Assembly (NCBI GenBank): GCA_029931535.1
Contig: JAQPZY010001670.1
Span: 1,798,001 to 1,862,000 of the forward strand
From: Margaritifera margaritifera
Taxonomy: Eukaryota; Mollusca; Bivalvia; Unionida; Margaritiferidae
Direction of reading: 5' to 3'
DNA length: 64,000 bases
Shown here piece by piece: positions 47,986 to 59,390 of the stretch. The notes below the pieces were generated by a model, which was not told the origin of the DNA, did not search any database, and saw only the letters and a list, made by a program, of their open reading frames with translations. How positions within the stretch are numbered: position 1 is the stretch's first letter; every line of letters begins with the position of its first letter. The position numbers and the translations under genes are program-made.

Positions 47986-50349
47986 GACTAGTGCTGTGAA
48001 ATGCAAGGTGGTCTCATTACTGAGAGAATTACACAACTGCATGAGTCTGACTTGAGATCCATGTTTCCCCTATTTCAAAGGACTTTAGGACAACAGTCGT
48101 TGTTCTTAAATGTGCAACTACTACACATAATTTTCCTTTAAATACCTAATGACTACACATCACGAAACTCTAATTTCACAATTGTATGGGTTTTCTTGCT
48201 TCACATTTGTATGACCCATCAGTAAGCCTTTCCAAGCCGAAGATTTATACTATATGCCATGCACCACAAAACACGATCCAAACACCTAATACAAAGAATT
48301 ATTCCTATCTCAAACTACTAAACACTTATACATTATAATATCCCTAGTATTCCTTATATTACGAAATTAGGGAGGGTCTGTGTTACTACTATGCTGGCAC
48401 AAAGTCTCGTCAATACAGTACAGTATGACGTCTGCTCCTAGAAACTGGCTAATTACTCGGTTTGAGAAATATCTTCCCAATACCGACTCCCTATAATAAA
48501 AAAAATAATTACTCAAATCTAACAAAAGCTATAAACAGTGATGTAAATGCAAATAGCACATACCCTGGTGTTATTACATTACCCACGCATCAGAAACCGA
48601 AACCCACTCGTCCCCGAGTGATCACTAACGGCATACTTGTGGTCATGAATCCCACTTATTTCTTGCCTAGAATCAAACATCAACCCGATTCGTGATTCCC
48701 AAACATGATAATAGATCAGACTCAGATCAATGGATCTGATCCCCTAGAACCGACACTCTCCATCAAACTAAAGCTAAAGCATAATCACTCATCGCCTTAA
48801 AATAAAACGGATATAAAAAAAGGACCAAAAGCTACATAAAATTCAATCAAACATGATACTGCTTTGACCGGACTCTCAAGGCTGCAAACTTTCGTGCATT
48901 AATAGCAAGTTGCAAGTCCATTAAGACGTATCATGATCTTCTCAAGCATGCTCATTTTATATAAAACAAAGGACGATAGCCACGTCAGAGTAACTACGGT
49001 TTCTTACTTGTTGATTGACAGTTTGTCTAAGTAAACTGAAGCAAAATGACCGATTCTCCCTGCTTCTACAACACCTATACATCGAATATATCCCTTACAA
49101 CCAGCAAGCCACCAACAACTGGTCAAACACGCAGGCACCTCACGCTACCACAACGAAGATACTGCAGATAGAGCGATATCGATTCTTATTGGTTGTCCAT
49201 CAGTTTTCCACATAAACCGTCGCACAATGCCAACTTCCTACTGTTGACAAGCCTCAGACATCACATCCTTTCTACAAGCCACAAGTTGCCCCAACACGAC
49301 GACAAAGAAACCTGGCGTTTTCAAACTAAAAAGCGCCCAAAACTCTTCATCGGCACAGACCATGTCATGGTACACTGCAGCTAACGTGCATATATTCACG
49401 CTACAATGACTACAAAGAAGCTACCTCAGGAAGTTAACCTCTTCCACTAGCATCCGCACGATCAACAGTCATGATGCTTTATGTCACTTATGGAGGTGTT
49501 TCAAAAGAGCGGCTCGCTCGCAGCTATCCAAGCCGAACCATTTCATCATTCTGCGGTCAAACCAAGAAGCCTTACCCCTGAGAGCACAGTCCAAACAATA
49601 TCAAACAGAAGAAATTACTCTACGTTTAGAAGAATCAAATAAACATATTGCTTAGTCATCTCTTGGATATTAAACCTATTAAAATTAGAAAGGTTGAGAC
49701 ACTAGTTAAAAGTATATACAGTAAACTAAAATATTTAATTTCAATATATATATATAACCGTTATTATAAAAAATAAATAAATTAAACCTGATAATTAAAG
49801 ATCGTATTATATATCTAAAACGTTTGACATGTGTTTCATGTTTTACAATTTGCATCGGTTATTTATAAAATAAAATGAAAAATCATGTTTAAAGTTATAA
49901 AGTTAAAATTGAATTATTTCATTAAAATTTAAGTTACAGGTTATACCTAGTTTTGATTTGGAATTGAGTAGGAATTGAAACAGTATTAATTGTATTTATT
50001 TAACTACATTATATAAAGTAACAGTATAGATATGAGGATACTGTGGTCACTCAAGGATCTTTTACATTTATAGTATGCATTCGTAAATATAAATTACTAA
50101 ATATTAATTTATGAATTATAAGTTTAAAATACAATATGTTCTTAATCTGATCATTTATATGGTATTAATTTAATCATATATAATGCTAGTTTTTACATAA
50201 AATTATATTAGTGTTGAAGTTTTCATATTTCTCCAAGAGAACATCATTGCTTGTAAAATTGTACGAATTATAAAAAGACCATCAAGTGGCTCAAAAGACT
50301 CGTGCATATACATTTCTAAAAGTATCCCGAATTATTCCATTCTTCTGAG
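47986..50349. other. Segment separating E copy 2 from F copy 2; first part G-poor on the plus strand
   Basis: About 2.36 kb with no counterpart between E copy 1 and F copy 1. From about 48,100 to 49,620 the plus strand is rich in C and A and poor in G, unlike its neighbours; the remainder is AT-rich. No TIR, target duplication, poly-A tail or recognisable ORF was found. Confidence 0.6.
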
Positions 50350-50860
50350 GGGTTTATTTATACAAAACATTGCAACACTTTAATCTGTTCTCATGTCGAT
50401 CTAGTCCCCTATGATATCATTTCAAATAATAAGTATGTACAATAGTTTCTCTGTGGTCTATATGTTATGTGTTTTTCAGAATTTCACTTCCTCAATCTGG
50501 ATAAATTTTAATTATTTTGAACACCTGTGCATTCACAAAACAGGTACATATGCGTGTGAAACCATTGTTGTGTTTATCATTACGTTACCTTTGTTTTTCG
50601 TTTGACACATCGAGTCCGAATTAAAGTAATTTATTTTTAATTTTCCTCTACCCCATAAAAAATGGTAATCAATAGCTGTTGTTCGGGTTTATAATTGCAC
50701 GAAAATATTGCATTTCTTAATGGAGTTGGACAAACCTACAGACAGACAAACTGTAGGCACGTTGAAAAATATTTTGTACGATTGTCATAGGTGAAAAGGT
50801 TAAAGCTTCATTTTAAATAATTCAGATTATTTTTTAATTTAAGCGTTCATTGGAATTACT
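50350..50860 (+). repeat. Repeat F, copy 2
   Basis: Second copy of repeat F, more diverged, ending with TTTAAGCGTTCATTGG. Confidence 0.75.
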
Positions 50861-51136
50861 ACAAACTTCATCACTATAATTTCTTTGATAGACGTAATAT
50901 AATTCCATAACACAGAACACCTTAGAAATATTAAATCCACTTGACTTATCTATTTCTTGTCTGCACGGAGAATCGACCAGCTTGAATGCAAGACACATTA
51001 AGCCCAAATATGAATATTGCACTACATATTTGTAATCTCTTTAATTGTGGTGCATGTGCTTGTATAACTTTGACATCTATAACAAAAGCAGTCTGGACGT
51101 AAGGTTACAATGGTTTCAGTTGACTTCGCATGTTTA

Positions 51137-51268
<132 letters not shown>

Positions 51269-51544
51269 GAAAGATCCAGAAAGACAGCGCTCCTGGATGA
51301 AGGAGTTTTTCGGTCTTACGACGATTTTCCACATAGCAGTCGTAGCTGAGAAATGGTTATTAATGTTCCAAGGACGGTGAAAATCTGGAAATAACAAATA
51401 ACTAAAAGGTTTTGACGACACAAATCTATTATGTTTAACTAGGAAACTCCAATTAGTAATATATCTTGTTGCGATGAAGGGAATAGATAAAGTCCGAACT
51501 AAATTTATCCCTCAAGAAAAGAATTGAAAAGAACTGAAACTTCA

Positions 51545-51743
51545 GGGTAGCCGCGATGGCTCAATTGGTAGAACGTCAGACGTGTAATCCAAGGGTCGCG
51601 GCTTCGATACCAGTCCAGGCCAGCCAGGATCGGCTGCCTCTGTGCGTCCTTGGGGATGACATTTAGCTCCTCTGGATGATATAGCCAACAATGTGTTAAA
51701 AGTGCCTATAAAAACCAACAATACAAACAAACAAACAAACTGA
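51545..51743 (+). repeat. tRNA-Thr-like SINE with (CAAA)n tail
   Basis: A box TGGCTCAATTGGTAGAAC, anticodon loop CGTGTAA (anticodon TGT, Thr-like), B box GGCTTCGATACC. A tRNA-unrelated body of about 120 bases follows, ending in a CAAACAAACAAAC tail. This is the complete structure of a tRNA-derived SINE. Confidence 0.85.
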
Positions 51744-51999
51744 AACTTTAGAGTCAGGGAAGAGATCAAACGATTAGCCACTTCAAGGGTGCTCATGACT
51801 GAACCGATCTACCATGCACTCTGGTTTTTAAAAGCTCATGAAGTTATACATGAAGTTCACGGGTACTTTTTTTAATTATGGTAAAGTAAGGGTAGGAGGA
51901 AGGTTTGGTGGGGAAGGTGGGAATTGATGGATTCAGGTGCCAATATGAAATGTAACAAAAGCATGAATTCTCGTCTTTCCACGCCATATGAAACTGATG

Positions 52000-52002
<3 letters not shown>

Positions 52003-52040
<38 letters not shown>

Positions 52041-52044
52041 TGAG

Positions 52045-52089
<45 letters not shown>

Positions 52090-52091
52090 AA
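52003..52091. repeat. Poly-A run and (CT)n microsatellite
   Basis: A 34-base A run followed by an imperfect CT array of about 44 bases. Confidence 0.95.
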
Positions 52092-52991
52092 ATATAAGGC
52101 TGATAACGTGTTTAAACCTATGGTTCATCCTCGTGCAGACTACAAAGGTGGCAAAATTGTAAGTTAGCTCTTCTCATAATTGCAGGTCCAAACAATGAAA
52201 GGATATGCATTCAGAGCACAAATACTGTCATGTCTACATTGAAAATATATCTTTACCCCTTTTTTCTGAAGGAAAATTACACAAGATAAACGTTCGAGTT
52301 ACAGCGCTTTTAAGTACAAAAGAGGTCTTAGCTGTTTTGCATGATCATAATTCACGAAATGTGGATCAAATTTCGTATTTGTACAACGCTAATTCACAAT
52401 GGAAACACTTGTTGTAGTACAAATTGTGTTGATGTTGGGGAAAGGTTTAAAATTAGACAGGTTTGCCGACATGCGATACACTAACCGTAAGGGTGTGTAA
52501 TCGAAAACATATGCCACATTTTCTGGCGGAATGTTCCTACTCATTTTACAATTACCCTCCCTGAAAAACATCCGTTTGATATAAATTCTTTAGTAGAAAG
52601 ATCTTAAAATTTTTCATATATACGGAACCTTCTCTGAATCCCCTGTATGTGTGAAGAATTAAATTATTTCATCCTAAGAGAGCTATACAGAATTGTCTCA
52701 TTAATGTTCAATGCACGCTGGCATTTTCTGCTTCGAAGAAAATACAGTTTTCAATACTGGTCAGCATGTTTTGCAATAAAAAATATATTTAAAAAAAAAA
52801 CAATGAAAACAACACGAAAAATAAACTAAAAATAGGCAGCAAAATAGCATGTTCTCACGCTTCTCTGATTTATATATTTCCTCGTCCTAAAATTTTTATT
52901 ATAATAGAATACACGTTACCTGATAGTCCAGGCACGCACACGCTCTAATATGCAGGACCACAATGTCGCCACTTCTGCTTGGATGCATGTG

Positions 52992-52997
<6 letters not shown>
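52092..52997. other. No gene recognised
   Basis: AT-rich spacer with short frames only. Confidence 0.5.

Positions 52998-53052
<55 letters not shown>
52998..53052. repeat. (GA)n microsatellite
   Basis: About 54 bases of GA. Confidence 0.97.
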
Positions 53053-53061
<9 letters not shown>

Positions 53062-53324
53062 AGAGAAGGGTGGGGATGGGTGTGGTGTGAGTGACAATGC
53101 TCTCGTGCTACTGTAAACCCATTTCTCTAAACTGGGTTTTGTTGTTGTGTATATATTATTGGGACTTATGTCTTGAATATCAAGTTTAAACACGCTAGCG
53201 TGACCAAACTTCAAAAGAATATTAAAAACATTTTTATGCTAGTCCGTGACTTAGTGGATTTTTCACTGCAGTCAATAGATATCGATAACATTCTGATAAA
53301 GAAATTTCATCGGCCATGTTGTCA

Positions 53325-53395
53325 GTTGATTGGTCTAGTGGTAAGTATGGTGACCTGTCAAGCAGAAGTGCCAGTTTCAAATCCCACAATGTTCT
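53325..53395 (+). repeat. tRNA-Asp-like pseudogene or SINE head
   Basis: TTGATTGGTCTAGTGGTAAG (A box) is followed by an anticodon region CCTGTCAAG (GTC, Asp-like) and AGTTTCAAATCCC (B box). The acceptor stem is not paired, so it is not a functional tRNA. No clear SINE body follows. Confidence 0.6.
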
Positions 53396-54774
53396 AATTA
53401 TTTGTTTAACATTTTTATAATTATTTTTTTGTAAGTGTTTTTTTTACAATCTTGAATTAGGAAAGATAATTATGTTACTACTGATATTTTATGTGGGAAT
53501 ATACACAAAATACAGCAGAACATAAACGGTAAACATTTACCATGTTCACGCGGGATGCCGTATGTAAAATAAAAAGAGCGTAAAATAAAAAAAGAAAATT
53601 TGCTTGCTCCCCATGAATGACGGATGTATTTCGTATCGTGGATGAAAAACTCCTTTATTCACTCGATACAAACAAATATCTTCTATGTATATATAATGCA
53701 AAATGGAATAAGAACCATATATGACCTTCAAAAAGTCAATAAAACGAATTGATGTTCCTAATTTTCGAAGATCATAGAAAGGGATGGGGAGTCGCAGGAG
53801 CAGCAGGCGCTTGAGGCATGATGTGTTTTTATTTAAAATAAGAACTATAGCATAATCCAATGAATACAAAACATACTGTTTACTCAAAGAGTCAGCTATC
53901 TTGTTGATATACACATGTAAACTTTATTTAGCTGAAACCCAGTCATAACAATCAGATTTTGTTCAGAAACCACATCCTTTCGGTAAGTGATATCATGGCC
54001 AATAACTCCGACAAATGACGATAAAGTGTGATGAAAATTGAATTTATGTGAGATATGAATGAAACATTACATACCAAATTTGGTGGAAACCCAAGATTCT
54101 AAATTTAAATTCTTTTGCGGAAATCACACTTTAGAGTATTTTAGTGAAAAAGGTCATCGTTCTATCAAATGACGATGAAAGATAACTCAGGACATCCAAT
54201 TGCTGGTTTAAGCACATCTTCACGCCACATTTCGTTAAAATCAATAGCGAAAAGAGAGTGTGTTGTCCAGAAATTAAATGTTTTAAGTATTTTGAGTAAT
54301 CCACTAAATAGCATGATAATGAAGAATGCTAACAACTGAACTCCTCTGAGACATTGTTAGTAAAAAGCTGCATACTGGGAATAAACATTATTATTATGTA
54401 ATAAAGGGACAAAGCTCTGTCGAACGATTAGGGTCATTGCTCCATCAAACGGTAACTTGGAATGCTGCCGAGTGAACTTACGAGAGAAATACCAGTACAA
54501 AGTTTTACTCAAAATTATACTGACTAAACGCATTTTGCCCTTGTTTTTCGTCGATACTGTTTTAAATTTATAATCTGATTTAATAAAGTGCCAGTCACAA
54601 AGTTTGTTCAGGACCACTACCACCATTCTTTGTGGGATTTTGAAAACAAATCGTCACTCAAGATATAGATTTAACGGGCTTTTGTGTATGTACACCAATT
54701 TCATCATCAATTTTCATGAAATGTAATTATGCTAAAGTTTAATCAGTCTCCTCAAACGTAATAATCCGTGCAGA

Positions 54775-54779
<5 letters not shown>
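53396..54779. other. No gene recognised
   Basis: AT-rich spacer. Confidence 0.5.

Positions 54780-54842
<63 letters not shown>
54780..54842. repeat. (GA)n microsatellite
   Basis: About 62 bases of GA followed by a short G run. Confidence 0.97.
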
Positions 54843-54847
<5 letters not shown>

Positions 54848-55738
54848 GGGGGGGGAAGAAACTTCGGTACATGTATTTCTTTGAAGACGTAGCTGTCAAT
54901 AATAACCTCGTGAAAGTTGAACTTGTAACAAATTAGACTTCAGATTATACATGAGTAGTATAGGAGCAGCATATTCTAACTCAGACGACATAGCAGCAAA
55001 TAAATTGTCATTTTCAAACTCCAACCCGCTACCACCCAGCCCAACGAAGAAAACAAAAATAAATAAATAAAAATAAAATAAAATAAATAATAATAATAAA
55101 GACAAATAAACCCAAAGCCACTACCAAGTCTTTTTAATTTTCAAAAACAACAACCACACGAAAAGTTAAAATGTTGTCTGTATGCATCCTAGCTGAGGAC
55201 AACACAATGAATTGTTAAAAAAATATGCAGTGAACATAAGCGTAAAAAATACTAGCTTTCGGGCCATAACACTTAATACCTAAATTATAAAGTCGTACCG
55301 CTTTGGAGCCAACGAAGCGGGCGAGAAACCGCCTGCCACTCTTTAAATCAGATACTCGTAAGGTTTTGACCCATTTTGCTACAACAATAGATGAATGTCT
55401 ACCAGCCATTATTTTATATTTTTAATTTATAACATTTAGAAAATGAAATAAAATTTCAAACTTTAGATATTTAATAATGGAGTAAAGATTTTAAAAAGCA
55501 ACAACAAAAAACATGTTACCTTGTCCAGCAACTCAGTTTAGCACATTGAATTGGCTAACTAAAGTTATACAACTGAATATAACAAATGAATTTAACAGAT
55601 GAAATTATATTACACAGAACATACATACAGACCATTAAACATTTCTGATAAATACACTTTACAATTTGATAATGGGGATGCAAAGAATAGACAAATTCTG
55701 GTAAAAGTATACAGGAATAAGTTAAATTACCACGCAGG

Positions 55739-56688
55739 TTGCACATCTACTTTCAGATACTAAAACTATTGTTCGAATGCAAAATGCCATTACCTTATGA
55801 ACAAGCTTTTAATCGAAACAACAATAGTATAGATTTAAAACAATTTAACGTAATCTGTAATAACTGCAATATTTCTCCTAGTAGCGACTGGAAATATATA
55901 AATGGGAAAAAATACTTCTTTGATAACAGCACTTAAGAAAATAATACTGTACATCCGGGCCTTGGAGAACCTATACCAGCTGATGTGTTAAATGCTTCCA
56001 AATGTAAATATCATTACGGAGCTGGAACATTTGAATACTGGAGAAAAATGTATGCGGAAGAAATTAATAAAATGTTAAAGACTGATGAAAAGCCAGAATG
56101 GACTCACTTTGTTCCACAAGATAGCAAAAGACTAAGAGAAGAAGGAATATCTAGACTAAACCAAAATATAAGGCCTTACGTGATTTGCATTGTGTGTGGT
56201 CAAGTACAAAATAGAATATCTATTACGCAGTCTGTTTCCACTGTACAAGCCAATGTAAACATAAATTAATTGAAAATTGAATTTTGGGTGAACAAGGATA
56301 TGACCCAGATGAAAACATTACTATAAGAATTGATCAATATATTTCAGATTCAAGCGTTAGACTAAACTACAGTATGTACTCGCGTATAAGTTGGGTCCAA
56401 ATGCAAACAACATAGACCCTGATCTACCGTCGCATAATGCCCCGGCAGATTAGGGTCTATGTTGTTTGTTCTACTGATTAGTCCTTGCAAACTGCATAGA
56501 CCCAGATCTGCCAGCGCATTATGCGATGGCAGATCTGGGTCTGTGCATTTTGCAGTTGGTATTACATTATACGCGAGGATATACTGTATGCTTTCGGTTA
56601 TGACAGTGTGTTTTTATTACCCGGTGATATGATGATGAAAATAGGTAGTATAATAGGCTATAATAACAATTTAGAAAAATCAGTATGA
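55739..56688 (+). pseudogene. Third fossil cluster: Cys-rich protein gene, interrupted by a MITE
   Basis: Unrecognised gene of about 240 codons once the inserted element is discounted. The first frame (MPLPYEQAFNRNNNSIDLKQ near 55,783) has a TAA at 55,934 but continues in register (HPGLGEPIPADV, then FEYWRKMYAEEINKML, then WTHFVPQDSKRLREEG) to about 56,210. There the frame shifts; the second frame carries CFHCTSQCKHKL and, after one TGA, LGEQGYDPDENITIRIDQYI up to 56,369. CIVCGQ before the shift and CFHC...QC after it look like two halves of a zinc site. The 217-bp MITE at 56,370-56,586 then interrupts the frame, which resumes with AFGYDSVFLLPGDMMMKIG and ends at 56,688. An upstream coding-like stretch (55,600-55,760) may belong to it. 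I cannot assign a family. Confidence 0.55.
56370..56586. mobile_element. 217-bp MITE with TA target duplication and two internal hairpins
   Basis: Ends are imperfect inverted repeats: CAGTATGTACTCGCGTATAA at the left and its counterpart TTATACGCGAGGATATACTG at the right, flanked by TA on both sides (56,368-56,369 and 56,587-56,588). Inside are two related long hairpins, 56,404-56,468 and 56,488-56,555, sharing CATAGACCC.GATCT arms. CAGT termini and TA duplication suggest a Tc1/mariner-superfamily (pogo/Tigger-like) origin. No coding capacity. Confidence 0.88.
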
Positions 56689-56844
56689 ATATGAATAAAA
56701 TCAATATGAATATGAATAAAATCAATATGAATATGAATAAATACTGCTATAAATACCGACGTTCTGAAAAATGGAATTCCAGCAGCTCATAAATAGTCTG
56801 TTACAATTCGTCAAAAGACTGAAAATGAAATAAAAGAAGAGAAT

Positions 56845-56995
56845 TATGCAAAAAATACAACAGAGGTGAGAGACGTGTAGTCCATGCAACTGAAGCTGCG
56901 CACGAGTTAAAAGAAATAGATAATAAGACAAAGAAGCAAGCATTTATGATTATAAGCATAGTTGCAGGAACTGGTGTAATATTTTTTGAAACATA
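56845..56995 (+). pseudogene. Third fossil cluster: small single-pass membrane protein remnant
   Basis: A plus-strand frame with HATEAAHELKEIDNKTKKQ followed by a hydrophobic segment AFMIISIVAGTGVIFF near the end, stop at 56,995. Upstream, in another frame, RQKTENEIKEENYAK (about 56,815) probably belongs to the same gene. It converges with the minus-strand gene that follows. No family recognised. Confidence 0.4.
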
Positions 56996-58375
56996 ATATT
57001 TTGTTTTTACTTTTGTAGGAATCCGTTTTCGTTGTATTCTTTTACTGGCCAATAATAAACCTTTTAGTACAATCGCAAAGAACCAACTAATTAATGCAAA
57101 AATTAACATAATGGCATTATCAGCTTATAAAGAAATAACTTTTCTTGGTAATGTAAAAAGCCAGCGTAATACATTACCAATAATACCAGGTGATGCTGCT
57201 GCTACTTTTTCTAAAGCTAACTCAAATAGATAGCTGGCAATACTTTTCGTACATTTTTTAAATTTGACAACGAATGTATCTATATTTCCATTATCGCCTC
57301 CACCATCAATTGTACCTCCACCATCAATTGTACCTCCAGCATCAATTGTACCTCCGATATCAAACTTTTTACAAAATTAGCTATGGTTATAACAAGAGTT
57401 TTTCCTATCATACCTATAGCTGTAAAAATAATGTCAATTGTTACAATTTTTTCTTTAAACAATTGTTTCAGCCTTTCACTTAGTCGTAATTCTTCTATAG
57501 CTTTTGGATCAATGTAAATACTATTTTCTCTAAAGTTAGTTCATAAATCTGTTAAATGCTCTTTGTCGCCTTTAACTTTAATAAATTTGCAATATTTATT
57601 ATAATTTAGCTTTATTTATTCCATCTTTTGTATTGCTGATACATTTTTTCATTTCCTCTATTTTCGACGCTTGTACATGTTCAGCAGTTTATACGTATTC
57701 TCCTAATTCTCTTTCTTCCCAAGGATTAAAAAATCTGTTAACATCTCTTTCTTGAGAATAAGCTATTTTTAAATCTCTTTGAAGTGTATCAATTTCATTT
57801 TTTAACTTCTCTTGTTTTGTCTGTATCGCATACATTATTATTGGTTGCCTATTTGTAACTCTTGGCTTAAATGGTTAATATTTTTTTTAATGTTTGCATG
57901 CCATTACTTTCAAAAGCTTTACTTTCATGTGGAGACTTCTGCATATTTCATTCTTTTTTCTGACATAATGAGTTTAGAAAATCATTTTTCCGCTTCTTTG
58001 TGTAGCTATAGAGTAAGGTGCTTATTTTCATTACCCTTGTTAGAAATGTGTATTATGTATCTATTCAGTTCATAGTAATACAATGTTCTTTCTTTGATTT
58101 TTAACTGAGGCTTTATTAATTTATATTGAAATTCTTCTATGTTTTAACGATGTTTAGTAAGTTCTTTGTATTCAGCAATTATATTTAAAGGCGTGAAGAG
58201 CATGAAGACACTCATTGGATAAATTATCTAATCATAAAATTTATCAATTATTACATATAAAGTTTGATCCTCATATTCATCTTTATTGTAAAGGTAATCT
58301 AAATCTACAGTGCAAGCAGGACTATAAAATTCCACCCCCATCAACTTTTGCCATTGTACACTGTTTAAATGGATT
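56996..58375 (-). pseudogene. Third fossil cluster: coiled-coil protein with Gly-rich linker and hydrophobic C-terminus, broken
   Basis: Read from 58,375 down. Coding-like blocks are FYSPACTVDLDYLYNKDEY near 58,300, a charged helical section (YKLIKPQLKIKERTLYYYE near 58,110), the coiled coil QEKLKNEIDTLQRDLKIAYS with FFNPWEERELGEYV (57,700-57,815), IYIDPKAIEELRLSERLKQL near 57,500 with a hydrophobic segment IIFTAIGMIGKTLVITIANF near 57,420, a linker encoded by 18-bp repeats (57,299-57,354), FVVKFKKCTKSIASYLFELA near 57,240 and AAASPGIIGNVLRWLFTLP then a transmembrane-like ALISWFFAIVLKGLLLA near 57,060. Many stops and shifts. I recall similar unannotated proteins in cnidarian, fish and mollusc genomes, but not their element of origin. 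It may be one or two genes. Confidence 0.55.
57299..57354. repeat. 18-bp tandem repeat coding a Gly-rich linker
   Basis: Three units of CCACCATCAATTGTACCT, one base different in the third. On the minus strand a unit reads GGTIDG, so the repeat lengthens the linker in steps of six residues. Confidence 0.9.
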
Positions 58376-58811
58376 TAAAAAAAAATGAAAAAGAATTGCA
58401 TCTTATAAAAGATAACGCTAATAATGTGTCACAGTTACGAAAAAAATAATAATTCAGCAGAAAAATACAAACGATGGATAGAAACAAAACAAAATAATGT
58501 AAATGAAAGTATAATTAGATCTATGAATACAACCTACGATTTATCTATTACTAACTTAGGTGACAATATTAAATAACTAAAAAGTCAAACCTCAGTAACC
58601 TTTAAAGATGAATTCACTGCTAAAATCGAAGAAACAGCAGATACCATGAGGTACGTTGATCGAGAACTTATAATATACGTGTTGTACAAGGGGTGCCGAT
58701 GAATTAGATAATAGGGTGAAACGATTAGGAAAAGATTTTAATTATATGGAACAAAATTTTTCAGCTGCAACAGATGTATTTAAGGCAGTCATAACAAAAT
58801 CTTTCAAATAA
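58376..58811 (+). pseudogene. Third fossil cluster: coiled-coil protein, broken
   Basis: Starts as NEKELHLIKDNANNVSQL, shifts frame after 58,446, then NNSAEKYKRWIETKQNNVNE, SVTFKDEFTAKIEETADTM and, after another break near 58,680, ADELDNRVKRLGKDFNYME to a stop at 58,811. Rich in Asn, Glu and Lys with heptad spacing, like a shaft or scaffold protein. It is divergent from the minus-strand gene, with starts only a few tens of bases apart. Confidence 0.45.
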
Positions 58812-58916
58812 GTACTGGTTTTGATTATTAAAAAAAAGAAACAAGGAAACAAACTTTGGCATTAGGTGAAAAAATCTCTATAGTTAAATTTGAAATTGAA
58901 AGAAAACAGAAGTATA

Positions 58917-59390
58917 TTTCAAACTGAATTAAATACAGAACTGGCTATAAAGAGTCTTACAATAAATACTTGAGTTGATGAAATTAGACACAGCTTAAAT
59001 GGATTGTGCGAAAAAGCAATACATGCATATATATTGCTGTATGATTTTTACATTGTAGGAGATACATTAAACCAGCCAGGCCTTATTAAAGTGATCGTAA
59101 GAAATTAACCATTTAATATTGAAAATCATGATCATGGTGGTATTCTAATCGATATAAATGGCTTGTTGCAAATTTTTAGGCTGAAAGTACACCTTAAACA
59201 TTAATTACTATTTATGGAAGTGACTCTGCTGCATAACGTTTTTGTTGAACATTCAATATATAACTTTCCACAATATGTCATTCAAATAAAAAAGTCAGGG
59301 TTATATACAATATTTATAAACTGATTCATATGAATTTTTAATCCTGTTGAATTCAACCATGTGCAGTTTTAATCAATGGAGGTAAACATT
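58917..59390 (+). pseudogene. Third fossil cluster: fibre-head-like protein remnant
   Basis: One register stays nearly open, with TAG/TGA/TAA interruptions, over about 400 nt. Blocks: FQTELNTELAIKSLTINT, YILLYDFYIVGDTLNQPG, LIKVIVRN, NIENHDHGGILIDINGLLQI and, in the neighbouring frame, ITIYGSDSAA. It follows the coiled-coil gene on the same strand, which suggests a shaft plus head arrangement. No family recognised; the role is inferred from layout. Confidence 0.4.

Noticed and set aside
48100..49620. Nuclear copy of mitochondrial DNA
   Set aside because: The strand asymmetry (G-poor, C/A-rich) suggested it, but no mitochondrial reading frame, rRNA or tRNA can be recognised.
55215..55409. 64-codon minus-strand frame starting MAGRHSSIVV
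   Set aside because: Reasonable composition and GC-richer than its surroundings, but no family, no neighbour on that strand in register and no repeat partner; too little to call.
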